Shown here: positions 7,764 through 14,927 of the stretch, piece after piece
Numbering within the stretch: the first letter of the stretch is position 1
How the letters are laid out: each line of letters opens with the position of its first letter
Assembly: GCA_927910885.1 (NCBI GenBank)
Contig: CAKMOD010000121.1
Location: 1-14,927 of the forward strand
Reading direction: 5' to 3'
DNA from: an uncultured Prevotella sp.
GTDB taxonomy: Bacteria > Bacteroidota > Bacteroidia > Bacteroidales > Bacteroidaceae
Length of the DNA: 14,927 nucleotides
Position numbers and translations under genes: made by a program
The notes under the pieces: generated by a model
Seen by the model: the letters and a program-made list of their open reading frames with translations, nothing else
What the model was told of the DNA's origin: nothing
Database searches by the model: none

Positions 7764-7843
7764 CTTGCAATATACCATCTGTGTGAGTGCAAGTGTTGGG
7801 ATGTAGCAACGATATAGATATCATGAGCGGCACCATGATTTAG

Positions 7844-8049
7844 CTTAAACCCCAATCGCTCATTAGACCACAATATGTATAGTTCTTCTTACTATGGTGT
7901 TGTTTCCTAACATCTTTTATTTTCTTATCGGCATCTTGTCTGCCTTCGTAACTTGACGTAGCCCGCTACGTCTGCGTTCCAAAGCCAAACAATCTGCTCG
8001 ATAATAAAACAAAATATGTTTAGGCTCTAATGATCGATTGGGGTTTAAG
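7844..8049. mobile_element. 206-bp element with 24-bp terminal inverted repeats (MITE-like)
   Basis: The ends 7844-7867 and 8026-8049 are inverted repeats of 24 bp with one mismatch, starting CTTAAACCCCAATCG. Inside, near the middle, is a second palindrome: GACGTAGC (7955-7962), two bases, GCTACGTC (7965-7972). The interior has no open frame. I see no clear target-site duplication. A non-autonomous insertion is the simplest reading; a structured RNA or regulatory region remains possible. No transposase is present in the window. Confidence 0.5.
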
Positions 8050-8084
8050 AATATTCCAATGCCATAAAAAAGGAAAAACCAGTC

Positions 8085-8120
8085 ATAGTTTGCGAATTAT
8101 TTAGTAAATTTGCAAACTAT
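8085..8120 (+). promoter_or_regulatory. Probable lysS promoter with overlapping 9-bp inverted repeat
   Basis: TAAATTTG at 8105-8112 fits the Bacteroidetes -7 box and lies 35 bases before the lysS ATG. There is no TTTG at the ideal -33 spacing. ATAGTTTGC (8085-8093) and GCAAACTAT (8112-8120) are perfect inverted repeats whose right arm overlaps the last base of the box, an arrangement that could bind a regulator. Confidence 0.5.
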
Positions 8121-8147
8121 AAGAATATATTCGATTTAATTATAAAT

Positions 8148-9884
8148 ATGAACGTTTTAGAATTATCTGAGCAGGAGATTGGTCGCCGCCAAAGCCTGCA
8201 AGAATTGCGTGAGATGGGTATTGATCCCTATCCAGCAGCAGAGTTTCCAACGAATGCTTACTCTACTGATATTAAAGAGCAGTTCAAGGAGGACGAACAG
8301 CGTGAGGTTGTAATCGCTGGTCGTATGATGGGACGCCGTGTCATGGGCAAGGCTTCCTTCGCAGAGTTACAGGATAGCAAGGGTAGAATCCAGGTTTATA
8401 TCACTCGTGATGATATCTGTCCGGGTGAGGATAAAGAATTTTATAATAAGGTCTTCAAGAAGTTGCTCGATATTGGTGACTTTATCGGAGTGAAGGGTGA
8501 AGTGTTTAAGACACAGATGGGAGAAATCTCTGTTCATGCTAAGGAGATTACCGTTTTATCTAAGAGCTTGAAGCCACTGCCTGTTGTTAAGTATAAGGAT
8601 GGTGAGGCATACGATAAGTTTGAAGACCCAGAGCAGCGTTATCGTCAGCGTTATGTTGACCTCGTTGTGAATGAGGGTGTGAAAGATACCTTCTTGAAGC
8701 GTGCTACCGTATTGCGTACCATGCGTAAGTTCTTCGATGAGGCTGGTTATACAGAGGTAGAAACTCCTACCTTACAGAGTATTGCTGGTGGTGCAAGTGC
8801 ACGCCCATTCATCACTCACTTCAATGCTCTCAACGTTGATATGTATATGCGTATCGCAACAGAGCTTTATTTGAAGCGTCTGATTGTTGGTGGTTTCGAG
8901 GGTGTTTATGAAATCGGTAAGAACTTCCGTAACGAAGGTATGGACCGTTTCCATAATCCAGAGTTTACTTGTATGGAACTTTATGTACAATACAAGGACT
9001 ACAACTGGATGATGTCTTTCACTGAGAAACTTCTTGAGAAGATTTGTATAGAGGTAAATGGTAAGCCAGAGGTACAAGTTGGTGACAAGGTTATCAGCTT
9101 CAAGGCACCATTCCGTCGTTTGCCTATCCTCGACGCAATCAAGGAGAAGACTGGCTTCGATCTCAATGGTAAGACTGAGGAGGAAATCCGTCATATCGCT
9201 GTTAACGAGTTGAAACTCGAAGAGATTGACGAGAGCTTCGGTAAGGGTAAACTGATTGATGAAATCTTCGGTGAGTTCTGTGAGGGAACATACGTTCAAC
9301 CAACCTTCATCACTGATTATCCTGTTGAGATGTCACCACTGACCAAGATGCATCGTTCTAAGCCAGGACTCACAGAGCGTTTTGAGTTGATGGTGAACGG
9401 TAAGGAGCTGGCTAATGCTTATTCAGAGCTGAATGACCCAATTGATCAGGAGGAACGTTTCGTTGAACAGATGCGTTTGGCAGATAAGGGTGACGATGAG
9501 GCGATGATTATCGATCAGGACTTCCTCCGCTCTTTGCAGTATGGTATGCCTCCAACTTCTGGTATCGGTATCGGTATTGACCGTTTGGTAATGCTGATGA
9601 CTGGTAAGGAATACATCCAGGAAGTATTGCTCTTCCCACAGATGAAGCCAGAACCAAAGATTCCACAGTCTTCTGTTAAGGAATGGGCTGAGCTTGGTGT
9701 TGCTGAAGAGTGGGTATATGTTTTGCGCAAGGCAGGCTTCAACCTCATCTCTGACATTAGAGAGGAGAAGGCACAGGGCTTGCAGCAGAAGCTCGGAGAT
9801 ATCAACAAGAAGTACAAGCTCGGTTATGAGAAGCCTTCTGTTGAGAATATTCAGCAGTGGATTGATGGAGCTAAGGAAAAGTAA
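8148..9884 (+). CDS. lysS: Lysyl-tRNA synthetase, class II
   Basis: Charges tRNA-Lys with lysine using ATP, in the cytoplasm. The 578 residues show an N-terminal anticodon-binding OB fold (about 55-140), class II motif 1 around 185-210, motif 2 FRNEGMDRFHNPEFT (260-274) and motif 3 GIGIGIDRL (472-480). The protein is about 70 residues longer than the E. coli enzyme. The extra C-terminal part (about 505-578, starting near EWAELGVAEEW) is helical and resembles the tail known from other Bacteroidetes LysS. It is the first gene of a likely lysS-gpsA-pgi cluster. The start is the first ATG after the promoter-like box. Confidence 0.97.
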   Translation: MNVLELSEQEIGRRQSLQELREMGIDPYPAAEFPTNAYSTDIKEQFKEDEQREVVIAGRMMGRRVMGKASFAELQDSKGRIQVYITRDDICPGEDKEFYNKVFKKLLDIGDFIGVKGEVFKTQMGEISVHAKEITVLSKSLKPLPVVKYKDGEAYDKFEDPEQRYRQRYVDLVVNEGVKDTFLKRATVLRTMRKFFDEAGYTEVETPTLQSIAGGASARPFITHFNALNVDMYMRIATELYLKRLIVGGFEGVYEIGKNFRNEGMDRFHNPEFTCMELYVQYKDYNWMMSFTEKLLEKICIEVNGKPEVQVGDKVISFKAPFRRLPILDAIKEKTGFDLNGKTEEEIRHIAVNELKLEEIDESFGKGKLIDEIFGEFCEGTYVQPTFITDYPVEMSPLTKMHRSKPGLTERFELMVNGKELANAYSELNDPIDQEERFVEQMRLADKGDDEAMIIDQDFLRSLQYGMPPTSGIGIGIDRLVMLMTGKEYIQEVLLFPQMKPEPKIPQSSVKEWAELGVAEEWVYVLRKAGFNLISDIREEKAQGLQQKLGDINKKYKLGYEKPSVENIQQWIDGAKEK

Positions 9885-10022
9885 AAAGTAAAAGAGAAAA
9901 AAGTAAGAGGGTAGGAAGTAGGACGAATAGTTAAAAGAGAAGTATTATTATAGCAATGGTATTAGGTCATAATACGATGCTTATATCTTTCACTTTCTCT
10001 ACTTTTTACCTTTTTACTCTTA
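9882..10022. repeat. AGTAAAAAG-type imperfect inverted repeat between lysS and gpsA
   Basis: The A-rich run after the lysS stop (9882-9909, several AGTAAAA units) and the T-rich run before gpsA (9989-10022) are imperfect reverse complements separated by about 80 bases. The transcript could fold into a long weak stem. It is not a standard intrinsic terminator. No other signal is evident in this 150-base gap. Confidence 0.4.
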
Positions 10023-10034
10023 TTCTTAACATTT

Positions 10035-11030
10035 ATGTTCGACATCGGTAAAATAGCAATCATAGGAAGCGGTAGCTGGGCAACGGCTATCGCTAAGATT
10101 GTTGTGGAGCATACGCATCATATTGGTTGGTACTTCCGACGTGACGATAAGATAGAGGAGTTTAAGCGGAGAGGACACAATCCTTCTTACCTTACAAGTG
10201 TGAAATTTAACATGAATGAGGTGCTGCTTTCTTCGGATATCAATAAGATTGTGCAGGAGTATGACACTTTGGTGTTTGTTACTCCTTCTCCTTATCTGAA
10301 AGCCTTGCTGAAGAAACTGAAGACAAAGCTCAATACAAAGCTAATCTTAACGGCTATTAAGGGAATTGTTCCTGATGAGAACCTTGTTTGTTCAGAGTAT
10401 TTCCATGAGGCATACGGCGTTCCATACGATAATCTTGCCGTTATTGGTGGACCGTCTCATGCGGAAGAAGTGGCAATGGAACGACTCACCTATCTTACTG
10501 TTGGCTGTTCAGACCTTGAGAAGGCACGTGCCTTCACGGAGGTGTTAGCATCAAACTATGTCAAGACTAAGACCTCACCTGATGTTCTCGGTATTGAGTA
10601 TGCTTCTGTCTTGAAGAACGTTTATGCTATTTCTGCTGGTATTTGTTCAGGCTTGAAGTATGGTGATAACTTTCAAGCAGTATTGATGTCGAATGCAATG
10701 CAGGAGATGGAACGCTTCCTTAATACTATTAATCCGATTCAACGGTCCATCATTGACAGTGTATACCTTGGTGACCAGTTGGTGACAGGATATAGTAAAT
10801 TCTCGCGTAACCATACCTTTGGAACAATGATTGGAAAGGGATACAGCGTTAAGTCGGCACAGATTGAAATGGAGATGGTAGCTGAAGGATATTTTGGTAC
10901 AAAGTGTATGAAGGAGATTAATCGTCGTCTGCACGTCAATATGCCAATCCTCGATGCGGTTTATAACATTCTCTATGAACGTATCAGCCCACAAATAGAA
11001 ATTAAATTATTAACAGATTCATTTAGATAA
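10035..11030 (+). CDS. gpsA: NAD(P)-dependent glycerol-3-phosphate dehydrogenase
   Basis: Reduces dihydroxyacetone phosphate to sn-glycerol 3-phosphate, the backbone of membrane phospholipids. The 331-residue protein has the Rossmann nucleotide loop GSGSWATAIA (11-20), GGPSHAEEVA (138-147), the catalytic lysine K194 in VLKNVYAISAG and SRNHTFG (257-263) in the substrate site. Several usual positions vary (GPSHAEE for GPSFAKE, YLGDQLVTG for GLGDLVLTC), which appears to be the Bacteroidetes form. Length is normal. It precedes pgi by only 6 bases, so the two are surely cotranscribed. The 150-base gap from lysS leaves room for a separate promoter, but I see no good one. Confidence 0.93.
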   Translation: MFDIGKIAIIGSGSWATAIAKIVVEHTHHIGWYFRRDDKIEEFKRRGHNPSYLTSVKFNMNEVLLSSDINKIVQEYDTLVFVTPSPYLKALLKKLKTKLNTKLILTAIKGIVPDENLVCSEYFHEAYGVPYDNLAVIGGPSHAEEVAMERLTYLTVGCSDLEKARAFTEVLASNYVKTKTSPDVLGIEYASVLKNVYAISAGICSGLKYGDNFQAVLMSNAMQEMERFLNTINPIQRSIIDSVYLGDQLVTGYSKFSRNHTFGTMIGKGYSVKSAQIEMEMVAEGYFGTKCMKEINRRLHVNMPILDAVYNILYERISPQIEIKLLTDSFR

Positions 11031-11036
11031 ACACAA

Positions 11037-12392
11037 ATGGAAAGTATTAAGTTAGACATCACGAAAGCCGCCCAGTTCTTGAATCCGGGCGCAGTAGAGG
11101 CTTATGCTCCTCACGTTGCTGCAGCTCAGGACGCTTTGGAGAAAGCTACTTGTCCTGGTAATGACTTCCTTGGATGGTTGCATTTGCCATCAAGCATTAC
11201 TCCTGAGTTCCTTGGTGAGATTCAGGCGGTTGCCAATACACTCCGTGAGAAGTGTGAGGTGGTTGTCGTTGCTGGTATCGGTGGTTCTTACCTCGGTGCT
11301 CGCGCTGTCATCGAAGCATTGGGTAACAGCTTCGCTTGGCTTGTGAATGACAAGAAGAATCCAACTATTCTCTTTGCAGGTAACAACATCGGTGAGGATT
11401 ATCTCGCAGAGTTGACAGACTACTTGAAGGATAAGAAGTTTGGTGTTATCAATATTTCTAAGTCTGGTACAACAACAGAAACAGCACTTGCATTCCGTCT
11501 TTTGAAGAAGCAGTGTGAGGATCAGTTGGGTAAGGAGGCTGCAAAGGATGTGATTGTTGCTATCACTGATGAGCATAAGGGTGCTGCACGTGCTGCCGCA
11601 ACTAAGGAAGGTTACAAGACATTTATCATTCCAGACAATGTTGGTGGCCGTTTCTCAGTGCTTACTCCAGTAGGTTTGTTGCCAATCGCAGTCGCAGGTT
11701 TCGATGTTCAGAAGCTTGTTGAGGGTGCACAGGTAATGGAGAAAGAGACATCTGCTGACGTTCCTTTCGCAAACAATATTGCTGCACGTTATGCTGCTGT
11801 TCGTCAGGGTCTCTACTCACAGGCAGGTAAGAAGATTGAGATTGTTGCTAACTTCCAGCCAAAGCTTCACTTCTTTGCTGAGTGGTGGAAGCAGCTCTAT
11901 GGAGAGAGCGAGGGTAAGGATCGCAAGGGTATCTTCCCTGCAGCTTGTGACTTCACGACCGACCTTCACTCAATGGGTCAGTGGATTCAGGAAGGTGAGC
12001 GTTCTATCTTCGAGACTGTTATCTCTGTTGAGGAGCCTAATGCTAAGGTACTCTTCCCACATGATGAGGAGAACCTTGATGGCTTGAACTTCCTCGCTGG
12101 TAAGCGTGTTGATGAGGTTAACAAGATGGCAGAGCTCGGTACACGTTTGGCTCACGTTGATGGTGGTGTTCCTAACATCCGTGTCAGCGTTCCTACATTG
12201 AACGAGTACTACCTCGGTCAGCTCATCTACTTCTTCGAGAAGGCTTGCGGTATCAGCGGTCTTATTCAGGAAGTGAATCCTTTTAATCAGCCAGGTGTTG
12301 AGGCATATAAGAAGAATATGTTTGCTCTTCTCAATAAGCCAGGTTACGAGGCTGAGAGTAAGGTTATACAGGAAAGACTGACAAAGGAATAA
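11037..12392 (+). CDS. pgi: Glucose-6-phosphate isomerase
   Basis: Interconverts glucose 6-phosphate and fructose 6-phosphate in glycolysis and gluconeogenesis. At 451 residues it is the shorter bacterial type, as in Firmicutes, rather than the roughly 550-residue E. coli type. Visible sites are GIGGSYLGA (80-88), the phosphate loop SKSGTTTET (141-149), GGRFSVLTPVG (203-213), the catalytic glutamate in GESEGK (E290), HSMGQ (H311) and NQPGVEAYKK with K425. It directly follows gpsA. Paired GC-rich hairpins after the stop may end the transcript. Confidence 0.97.
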   Translation: MESIKLDITKAAQFLNPGAVEAYAPHVAAAQDALEKATCPGNDFLGWLHLPSSITPEFLGEIQAVANTLREKCEVVVVAGIGGSYLGARAVIEALGNSFAWLVNDKKNPTILFAGNNIGEDYLAELTDYLKDKKFGVINISKSGTTTETALAFRLLKKQCEDQLGKEAAKDVIVAITDEHKGAARAAATKEGYKTFIIPDNVGGRFSVLTPVGLLPIAVAGFDVQKLVEGAQVMEKETSADVPFANNIAARYAAVRQGLYSQAGKKIEIVANFQPKLHFFAEWWKQLYGESEGKDRKGIFPAACDFTTDLHSMGQWIQEGERSIFETVISVEEPNAKVLFPHDEENLDGLNFLAGKRVDEVNKMAELGTRLAHVDGGVPNIRVSVPTLNEYYLGQLIYFFEKACGISGLIQEVNPFNQPGVEAYKKNMFALLNKPGYEAESKVIQERLTKE

Positions 12393-12463
12393 GAACCTCC
12401 TCCCAACCCCTCCAAAGGAGGGGAGGGAAGCCCACCCGACCTCCCCGAAAGGGGAGGAGTTCC
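12393..12463 (+). repeat. Paired CCTCCCC/GGGGAGG hairpins after pgi
   Basis: Two compact hairpins: CCCCTCC (12407-12413), AAA, GGAGGGG (12417-12423), and CCTCCCC (12440-12446), GAAA, GGGGAGG (12451-12457). An outer pairing of GAACCTCCTCCC with GGGGAGGAGTTC could enclose both. No T-tract follows, so this is not a textbook terminator. It resembles palindromic intergenic repeats common in Bacteroidetes genomes and may protect or end the pgi mRNA. Confidence 0.65.
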
Positions 12464-12521
12464 TAATGGAATCTAATTTATATAGTGTGGGTAGGGCTTA
12501 AAGGAGAGTAATATTTTAATG

Positions 12522-12561
12522 TATCCTCAAGTTCTTCACATAGCTGAGGGACTTGAGGATA
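12522..12561 (+). promoter_or_regulatory. 17-bp RNA hairpin upstream of the HAD gene
   Basis: Arms 12522-12538 and 12545-12561 pair over 17 bp (15 Watson-Crick, 2 G-U) around the 6-base loop CATAGC. The stem starts TATCCTCAAG and ends CTTGAGGATA. An A/T-rich stretch without a T-run follows, and the HAD ATG is 31 bases further on. It may be a terminator after pgi or a leader structure of the HAD mRNA. Confidence 0.55.
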
Positions 12562-12592
12562 ATAATATATAATAAAGGTAAAGCAAGCAGCG

Positions 12593-13327
12593 ATGACGTC
12601 TCAATCTCAGCAAGACATATCCTCCTTCGACAAGACTGGTGTAAGTCCCAAGGTTGTTCTCTTTGATATGGATGGTGTTCTTTATGATTCAATGCCAAAT
12701 CATGGCGTTGCGTGGCAGCGTGCTATGAAGGAGTTTGGTATTCACTTCACCCTTGAAGACTCTTATGCAACGGAAGGAGCGCGTGGTGTAGATACTATCC
12801 GTAAGTATGCTAAGGATCAACTCGGTAAAGAACTGAGTGAGGAAGAGGCGCAGCAGATGTATGATGTAAAGGCGCGTTACTTTCATGAAATGCCTGAGGC
12901 AAAGGTGTTTGATGGAGTGGTAGAACTTATGCAAAAGATTAAGGCGAGCGGATTAAAGATTGGTATTGTAACTGGTAGTGCACAGCTCCCATTGATAGAG
13001 CGTGTCACTCGTGACTTTGGCGACTTTGTTTCTAAGGATCAGATAACAACAGCATACGACGTTAAGCGTGGTAAACCAAATCCTGACCCTTACTTAATGG
13101 GATTGAAAAAAGCTGGTAATTATGCGCCTGCAGAAGGTATTGTTGTTGAGAATGCACCACTCGGAGTGCACGCTGGTGCAGCAGCAGGTTGCTATACGGT
13201 AGCTATCAATAGTGGTCCTTTGGCTGATTCGGTGCTCTTGAATGAAGGGGCAGACATTCTATTTCCAACTATTCGAGAGTTTGCTGATAACTGGGAGCAT
13301 ATTTTAGAGAGTCTTTCAAAGCAATAA
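12593..13327 (+). CDS. HAD-superfamily hydrolase, subfamily IA (phosphatase or phosphomutase type)
   Basis: A 244-residue soluble haloacid-dehalogenase-fold protein. Motif I is FDMDGVLYDS (24-33) with nucleophile D25 and D27, motif II T127 in IVTGS, motif III K161 in RGKPNPDPY, and motif IV VVENAPLGVHAG (184-195). In motif IV the usual second acidic residue is asparagine (N187), while E186 remains as a metal ligand. A helical cap domain lies between residues 40 and 100. It resembles beta-phosphoglucomutase and phosphoglycolate phosphatase homologues, but the substrate cannot be told from sequence. It lies 200 bases after pgi with hairpins between, so its expression may be separate. The first about 16 residues look like a non-conserved leader, so the true start could be slightly later. 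Confidence 0.85.
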   Translation: MTSQSQQDISSFDKTGVSPKVVLFDMDGVLYDSMPNHGVAWQRAMKEFGIHFTLEDSYATEGARGVDTIRKYAKDQLGKELSEEEAQQMYDVKARYFHEMPEAKVFDGVVELMQKIKASGLKIGIVTGSAQLPLIERVTRDFGDFVSKDQITTAYDVKRGKPNPDPYLMGLKKAGNYAPAEGIVVENAPLGVHAGAAAGCYTVAINSGPLADSVLLNEGADILFPTIREFADNWEHILESLSKQ

Positions 13328-13977
13328 TCAGAACCTTTTTAGTGGTTAGTTGATTTGTCTTATGACCGTAAATCTCTGTATCTCCTTTAGCTTTTTTGTT
13401 ATCAATAAACTTCTCTACGCTTAGTAAACCTGTGTGCTATTGCTCAGATATTATCACAGAGTAGCGTGTTAATAAGCCTATTTACTTTAAGTGTTATAGG
13501 TCGTTCTCAAGGCTATAAACCATCCACACGATTGGTGTTAAGCCTCCGCACCATGTGTGCTTACCATTCGCACCATGTGTGCCGAGCCTCCGCACAATGG
13601 CAAGGAGTGGAAAGAAAAGCTTATTATGGTCTATCCTTACTATGGAGAAAAGAGGCATATTAATGAGAAACGGCTTCTTAATAATTCTCATGAAAAACGT
13701 TTTTTTTGACGTAATACGCAAATCATCATTTTCATTTTACACCTCTGTCTTGTCACAACAAAGAACGTTTTTAAATCAAAATTTCCTGTCACTTCCGTCA
13801 TTGGAATTTGACATCTAACTAATTGATATATAGTTTGTTTGTGCGAAGTGTTAAAAGTGACAGCAAATAGAAAACAAAAATACTATGGTATTATAGTGGC
13901 GTACTTCATAATTCGAAAGGTCCAAATAATTCTTTTCTCTTTATAAAAGACTTTGAAACAAACAAAAAACGTGAAGC
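13328..13977. other. 650-base convergent spacer without a convincing gene
   Basis: It lies between the 3' ends of the HAD gene and rsgA. Three GCAC-rich 22-bp units (13538-13601) are the clearest feature. A 9-bp inverted repeat, CTGTCACTT (13786-13794) and AAGTGACAG (13855-13863), and an 8-T run near 13702 also occur. Short frames of 65-87 codons overlap the repeats, resemble nothing and are not called. I see no clear terminator for the HAD gene. Confidence 0.65.
13538..13601. repeat. GCAC-rich palindromic repeat, copy 3 (three 22-bp units)
   Basis: Tandem units of 22-23 bp at 13538-13560 and 13561-13582 share the core GCACCATGTGTGC. A third, shorter unit follows at 13583-13601 (CCTCCGCACAATGG). 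The CTCCGCAC start and GTG-rich end match the units at 7684-7727. The CTAAATAG tail of the other two clusters is missing. Confidence 0.68.
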
Positions 13978-13992
13978 TTAAAAAGCCTCACG
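13963..13992 (-). terminator. Intrinsic terminator of rsgA
   Basis: On the minus strand CGTGAGGCTT (13992-13983), loop TTT, AAGCTTCACG (13979-13970), then TTTTTTG. The stem is 10 bp with one G-U pair and is followed by a T-run. The left arm overlaps the last codons and the stop of rsgA. Confidence 0.85.
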
Positions 13993-14922
13993 ATATTTAT
14001 TTTCTTCTTTATCTTCGAGCATTGAAAGGTAACTGTTATATCGACTTTCTGCGATATAATGTTCTTCGATAGCAGCTCTTACTGTGCAGCCAGGCTCATG
14101 CGTGTGCGTGCAGTTTGAGAATCTACAATCCTTTGAGAACTTGAATATCTCACGGAAATAGCTCGTCAACTCCTCTCGTTCTATATCAAAGGTTCCAAAA
14201 CCCTTGATTCCTGGTGTGTCAATAAGATATCCACCCATTGGCAACTCTAACATCTCGCTGAACGTTGTAGTGTGCATACCTGTGTTATGTACATCAGAAA
14301 TCTCAGCCGTACGGAGGTTGACATGGGGTAGGAGGGCATTAATAATCGTTGATTTTCCAACGCCACTATTACCACTCAAGAGGGTTACTTTTCCTGCTAA
14401 TAACGGCTTCATCTTCTCTACGCTGAATTCATCTTCAGGTTCGGCACTCGCCTGTATCTCTATGCACTGATAACCGATGGTTTCGTAGAGATTCATAACT
14501 GCATGCTGGTAACGCAATTCATCCTCATCGAGCAAGTCGTGTTTATTAAAGACGAGTGTTACTGGAATGCGGTAAGCTTCGGCACTGGCAAGGAAGCGAT
14601 CGATAAAAGTAGTAGATGTCTCTGGGTAGTTAGTTGTGACAATCAAGAACGCTTGGTCGATGTTAGCAGCAATGATATGGCTCTGCTTGGAGAGGTTAGG
14701 TGACTTTCGGATAATATAATTCCTACGGTCTTCTATCTCAGTGATGAAAGCCGTTCCCTCCTGATTAGGTGTGATGATAACATGGTCACCAACAGCCACA
14801 GGATTAGTAGAGCGAATTCCTTTCAAACGGAAATTGCCCTTAATCTTGCTATCTATTGTCTTGCCTTCCTCGGTCTTCACCGTGTACCAGCTACCTGTGT
14901 TCTTTATTACTAAGCCGCGCAT
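13978..14922 (-). CDS. rsgA: Small ribosomal subunit biogenesis GTPase RsgA
   Basis: A circularly permuted GTPase that checks late maturation of the 30S subunit. The 314 residues hold an N-terminal OB fold (about 1-75), then permuted GTPase motifs in the order NKHD (126-129), GNSGVGKS (184-191), HTTTF (217-221) and DTPG (235-238). A C-terminal zinc site follows with C266, C271, H273 and C279. All diagnostic residues are present. The frame starts at the ATG at 14922, just inside the right edge, so the gene is complete but its promoter is outside. It converges on the HAD gene and ends in an intrinsic terminator. Confidence 0.97.
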   Translation of the reverse strand: MRGLVIKNTGSWYTVKTEEGKTIDSKIKGNFRLKGIRSTNPVAVGDHVIITPNQEGTAFITEIEDRRNYIIRKSPNLSKQSHIIAANIDQAFLIVTTNYPETSTTFIDRFLASAEAYRIPVTLVFNKHDLLDEDELRYQHAVMNLYETIGYQCIEIQASAEPEDEFSVEKMKPLLAGKVTLLSGNSGVGKSTIINALLPHVNLRTAEISDVHNTGMHTTTFSEMLELPMGGYLIDTPGIKGFGTFDIEREELTSYFREIFKFSKDCRFSNCTHTHEPGCTVRAAIEEHYIAESRYNSYLSMLEDKEENKYREAF

Positions 14923-14927
14923 AAAAA

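Larger units (their letters stand above)
7497..8147. other. 651-base divergent spacer without a gene
   Basis: It holds the men promoter (7520-7550), two GCAC-rich units (7684-7763), the inverted-repeat element (7844-8049) and the lysS promoter region (8085-8120). I find no reading frame worth calling in the repeats. The stretch 7560-7680 shows nothing definite beyond a weak imperfect inverted repeat (ACATCTTTAAAC near 7622 and GTTAAAGAAGATGT near 7649). Confidence 0.7.

Noticed and set aside
8772..9299. 175-codon frame antisense to lysS
   Set aside because: It lies wholly within lysS opposite a strongly conserved protein and resembles no family; it is a by-product of lysS codon use.
380..13601. 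CRISPR array
   Set aside because: The 22-bp units are directly tandem with no unique spacers, number only two or three per site, and no cas genes are present. The 9-bp arrays are likewise without spacers.
13466..13818. Small frames in the convergent spacer (65, 75 and 87 codons)
   Set aside because: They overlap one another and the GCAC repeats, have no promoter or similarity I recognise, and read as translated repeat DNA.
13786..13863. 9-bp inverted repeat CTGTCACTT/AAGTGACAG as an operator or terminator
   Set aside because: The arms are 60 bases apart, no T-run or promoter lies beside them, and the region is between two gene ends; too weak to interpret.

Overview
This window looks like a chromosomal segment of an oral-type Prevotella (Bacteroidota). 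Three things point there. The promoter of the main operon matches the Bacteroidetes form TTTG-N19-TAnnTTTG exactly. The gene orders menI-menF-menD-menB-menC-menE and lysS-gpsA-pgi fit that group. Lysyl-tRNA synthetase carries the long C-terminal extension familiar from it. Placement near P. melaninogenica is an inference from gene content and moderate GC content, not a measurement.

Left part (1-7550), minus strand. A gene fragment (1-65) runs off the left edge. Then comes a menaquinone (vitamin K2) operon read right to left: hotdog thioesterase (DHNA-CoA thioesterase), menF, menD, menB, an unrelated four-helix-bundle gene, menC and menE. Together they take chorismate to 1,4-dihydroxy-2-naphthoate, except for MenH, which is not in the window. 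The two last genes, menC and menE, each carry a one-base deletion. Restoring one base rebuilds a full-length protein with every catalytic residue in each case. As written, the operon could make SEPHCHC but not activate or form o-succinylbenzoate. Either the lesions are real and recent or they are consensus errors.

Middle (7497-8147). A 651-base divergent spacer holds the men promoter at one end and the probable lysS promoter at the other. Between them are a 206-bp element bounded by 24-bp inverted repeats (23/24 identical) and two tandem 22-bp units of a GCAC-rich repeat.

Right part (8148-14927). On the plus strand are lysS, gpsA, pgi (gpsA and pgi 6 bases apart) and a HAD-family phosphatase/phosphomutase. 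Convergent to them on the minus strand is rsgA, a complete ribosome-assembly GTPase with an intrinsic terminator. The 650-base convergent spacer (13328-13977) has no convincing gene and contains three more GCAC-rich 22-bp units.

The genes are housekeeping. The unusual material is non-coding or broken: paired frameshifts in menC and menE, four arrays of 9-bp units found only in gaps of the men operon, a possible G-quadruplex, three clusters of 22-bp palindromic units, a MITE-like inverted-repeat element and a 17-bp RNA hairpin before the HAD gene. I see no clear evidence of a new multi-gene system.
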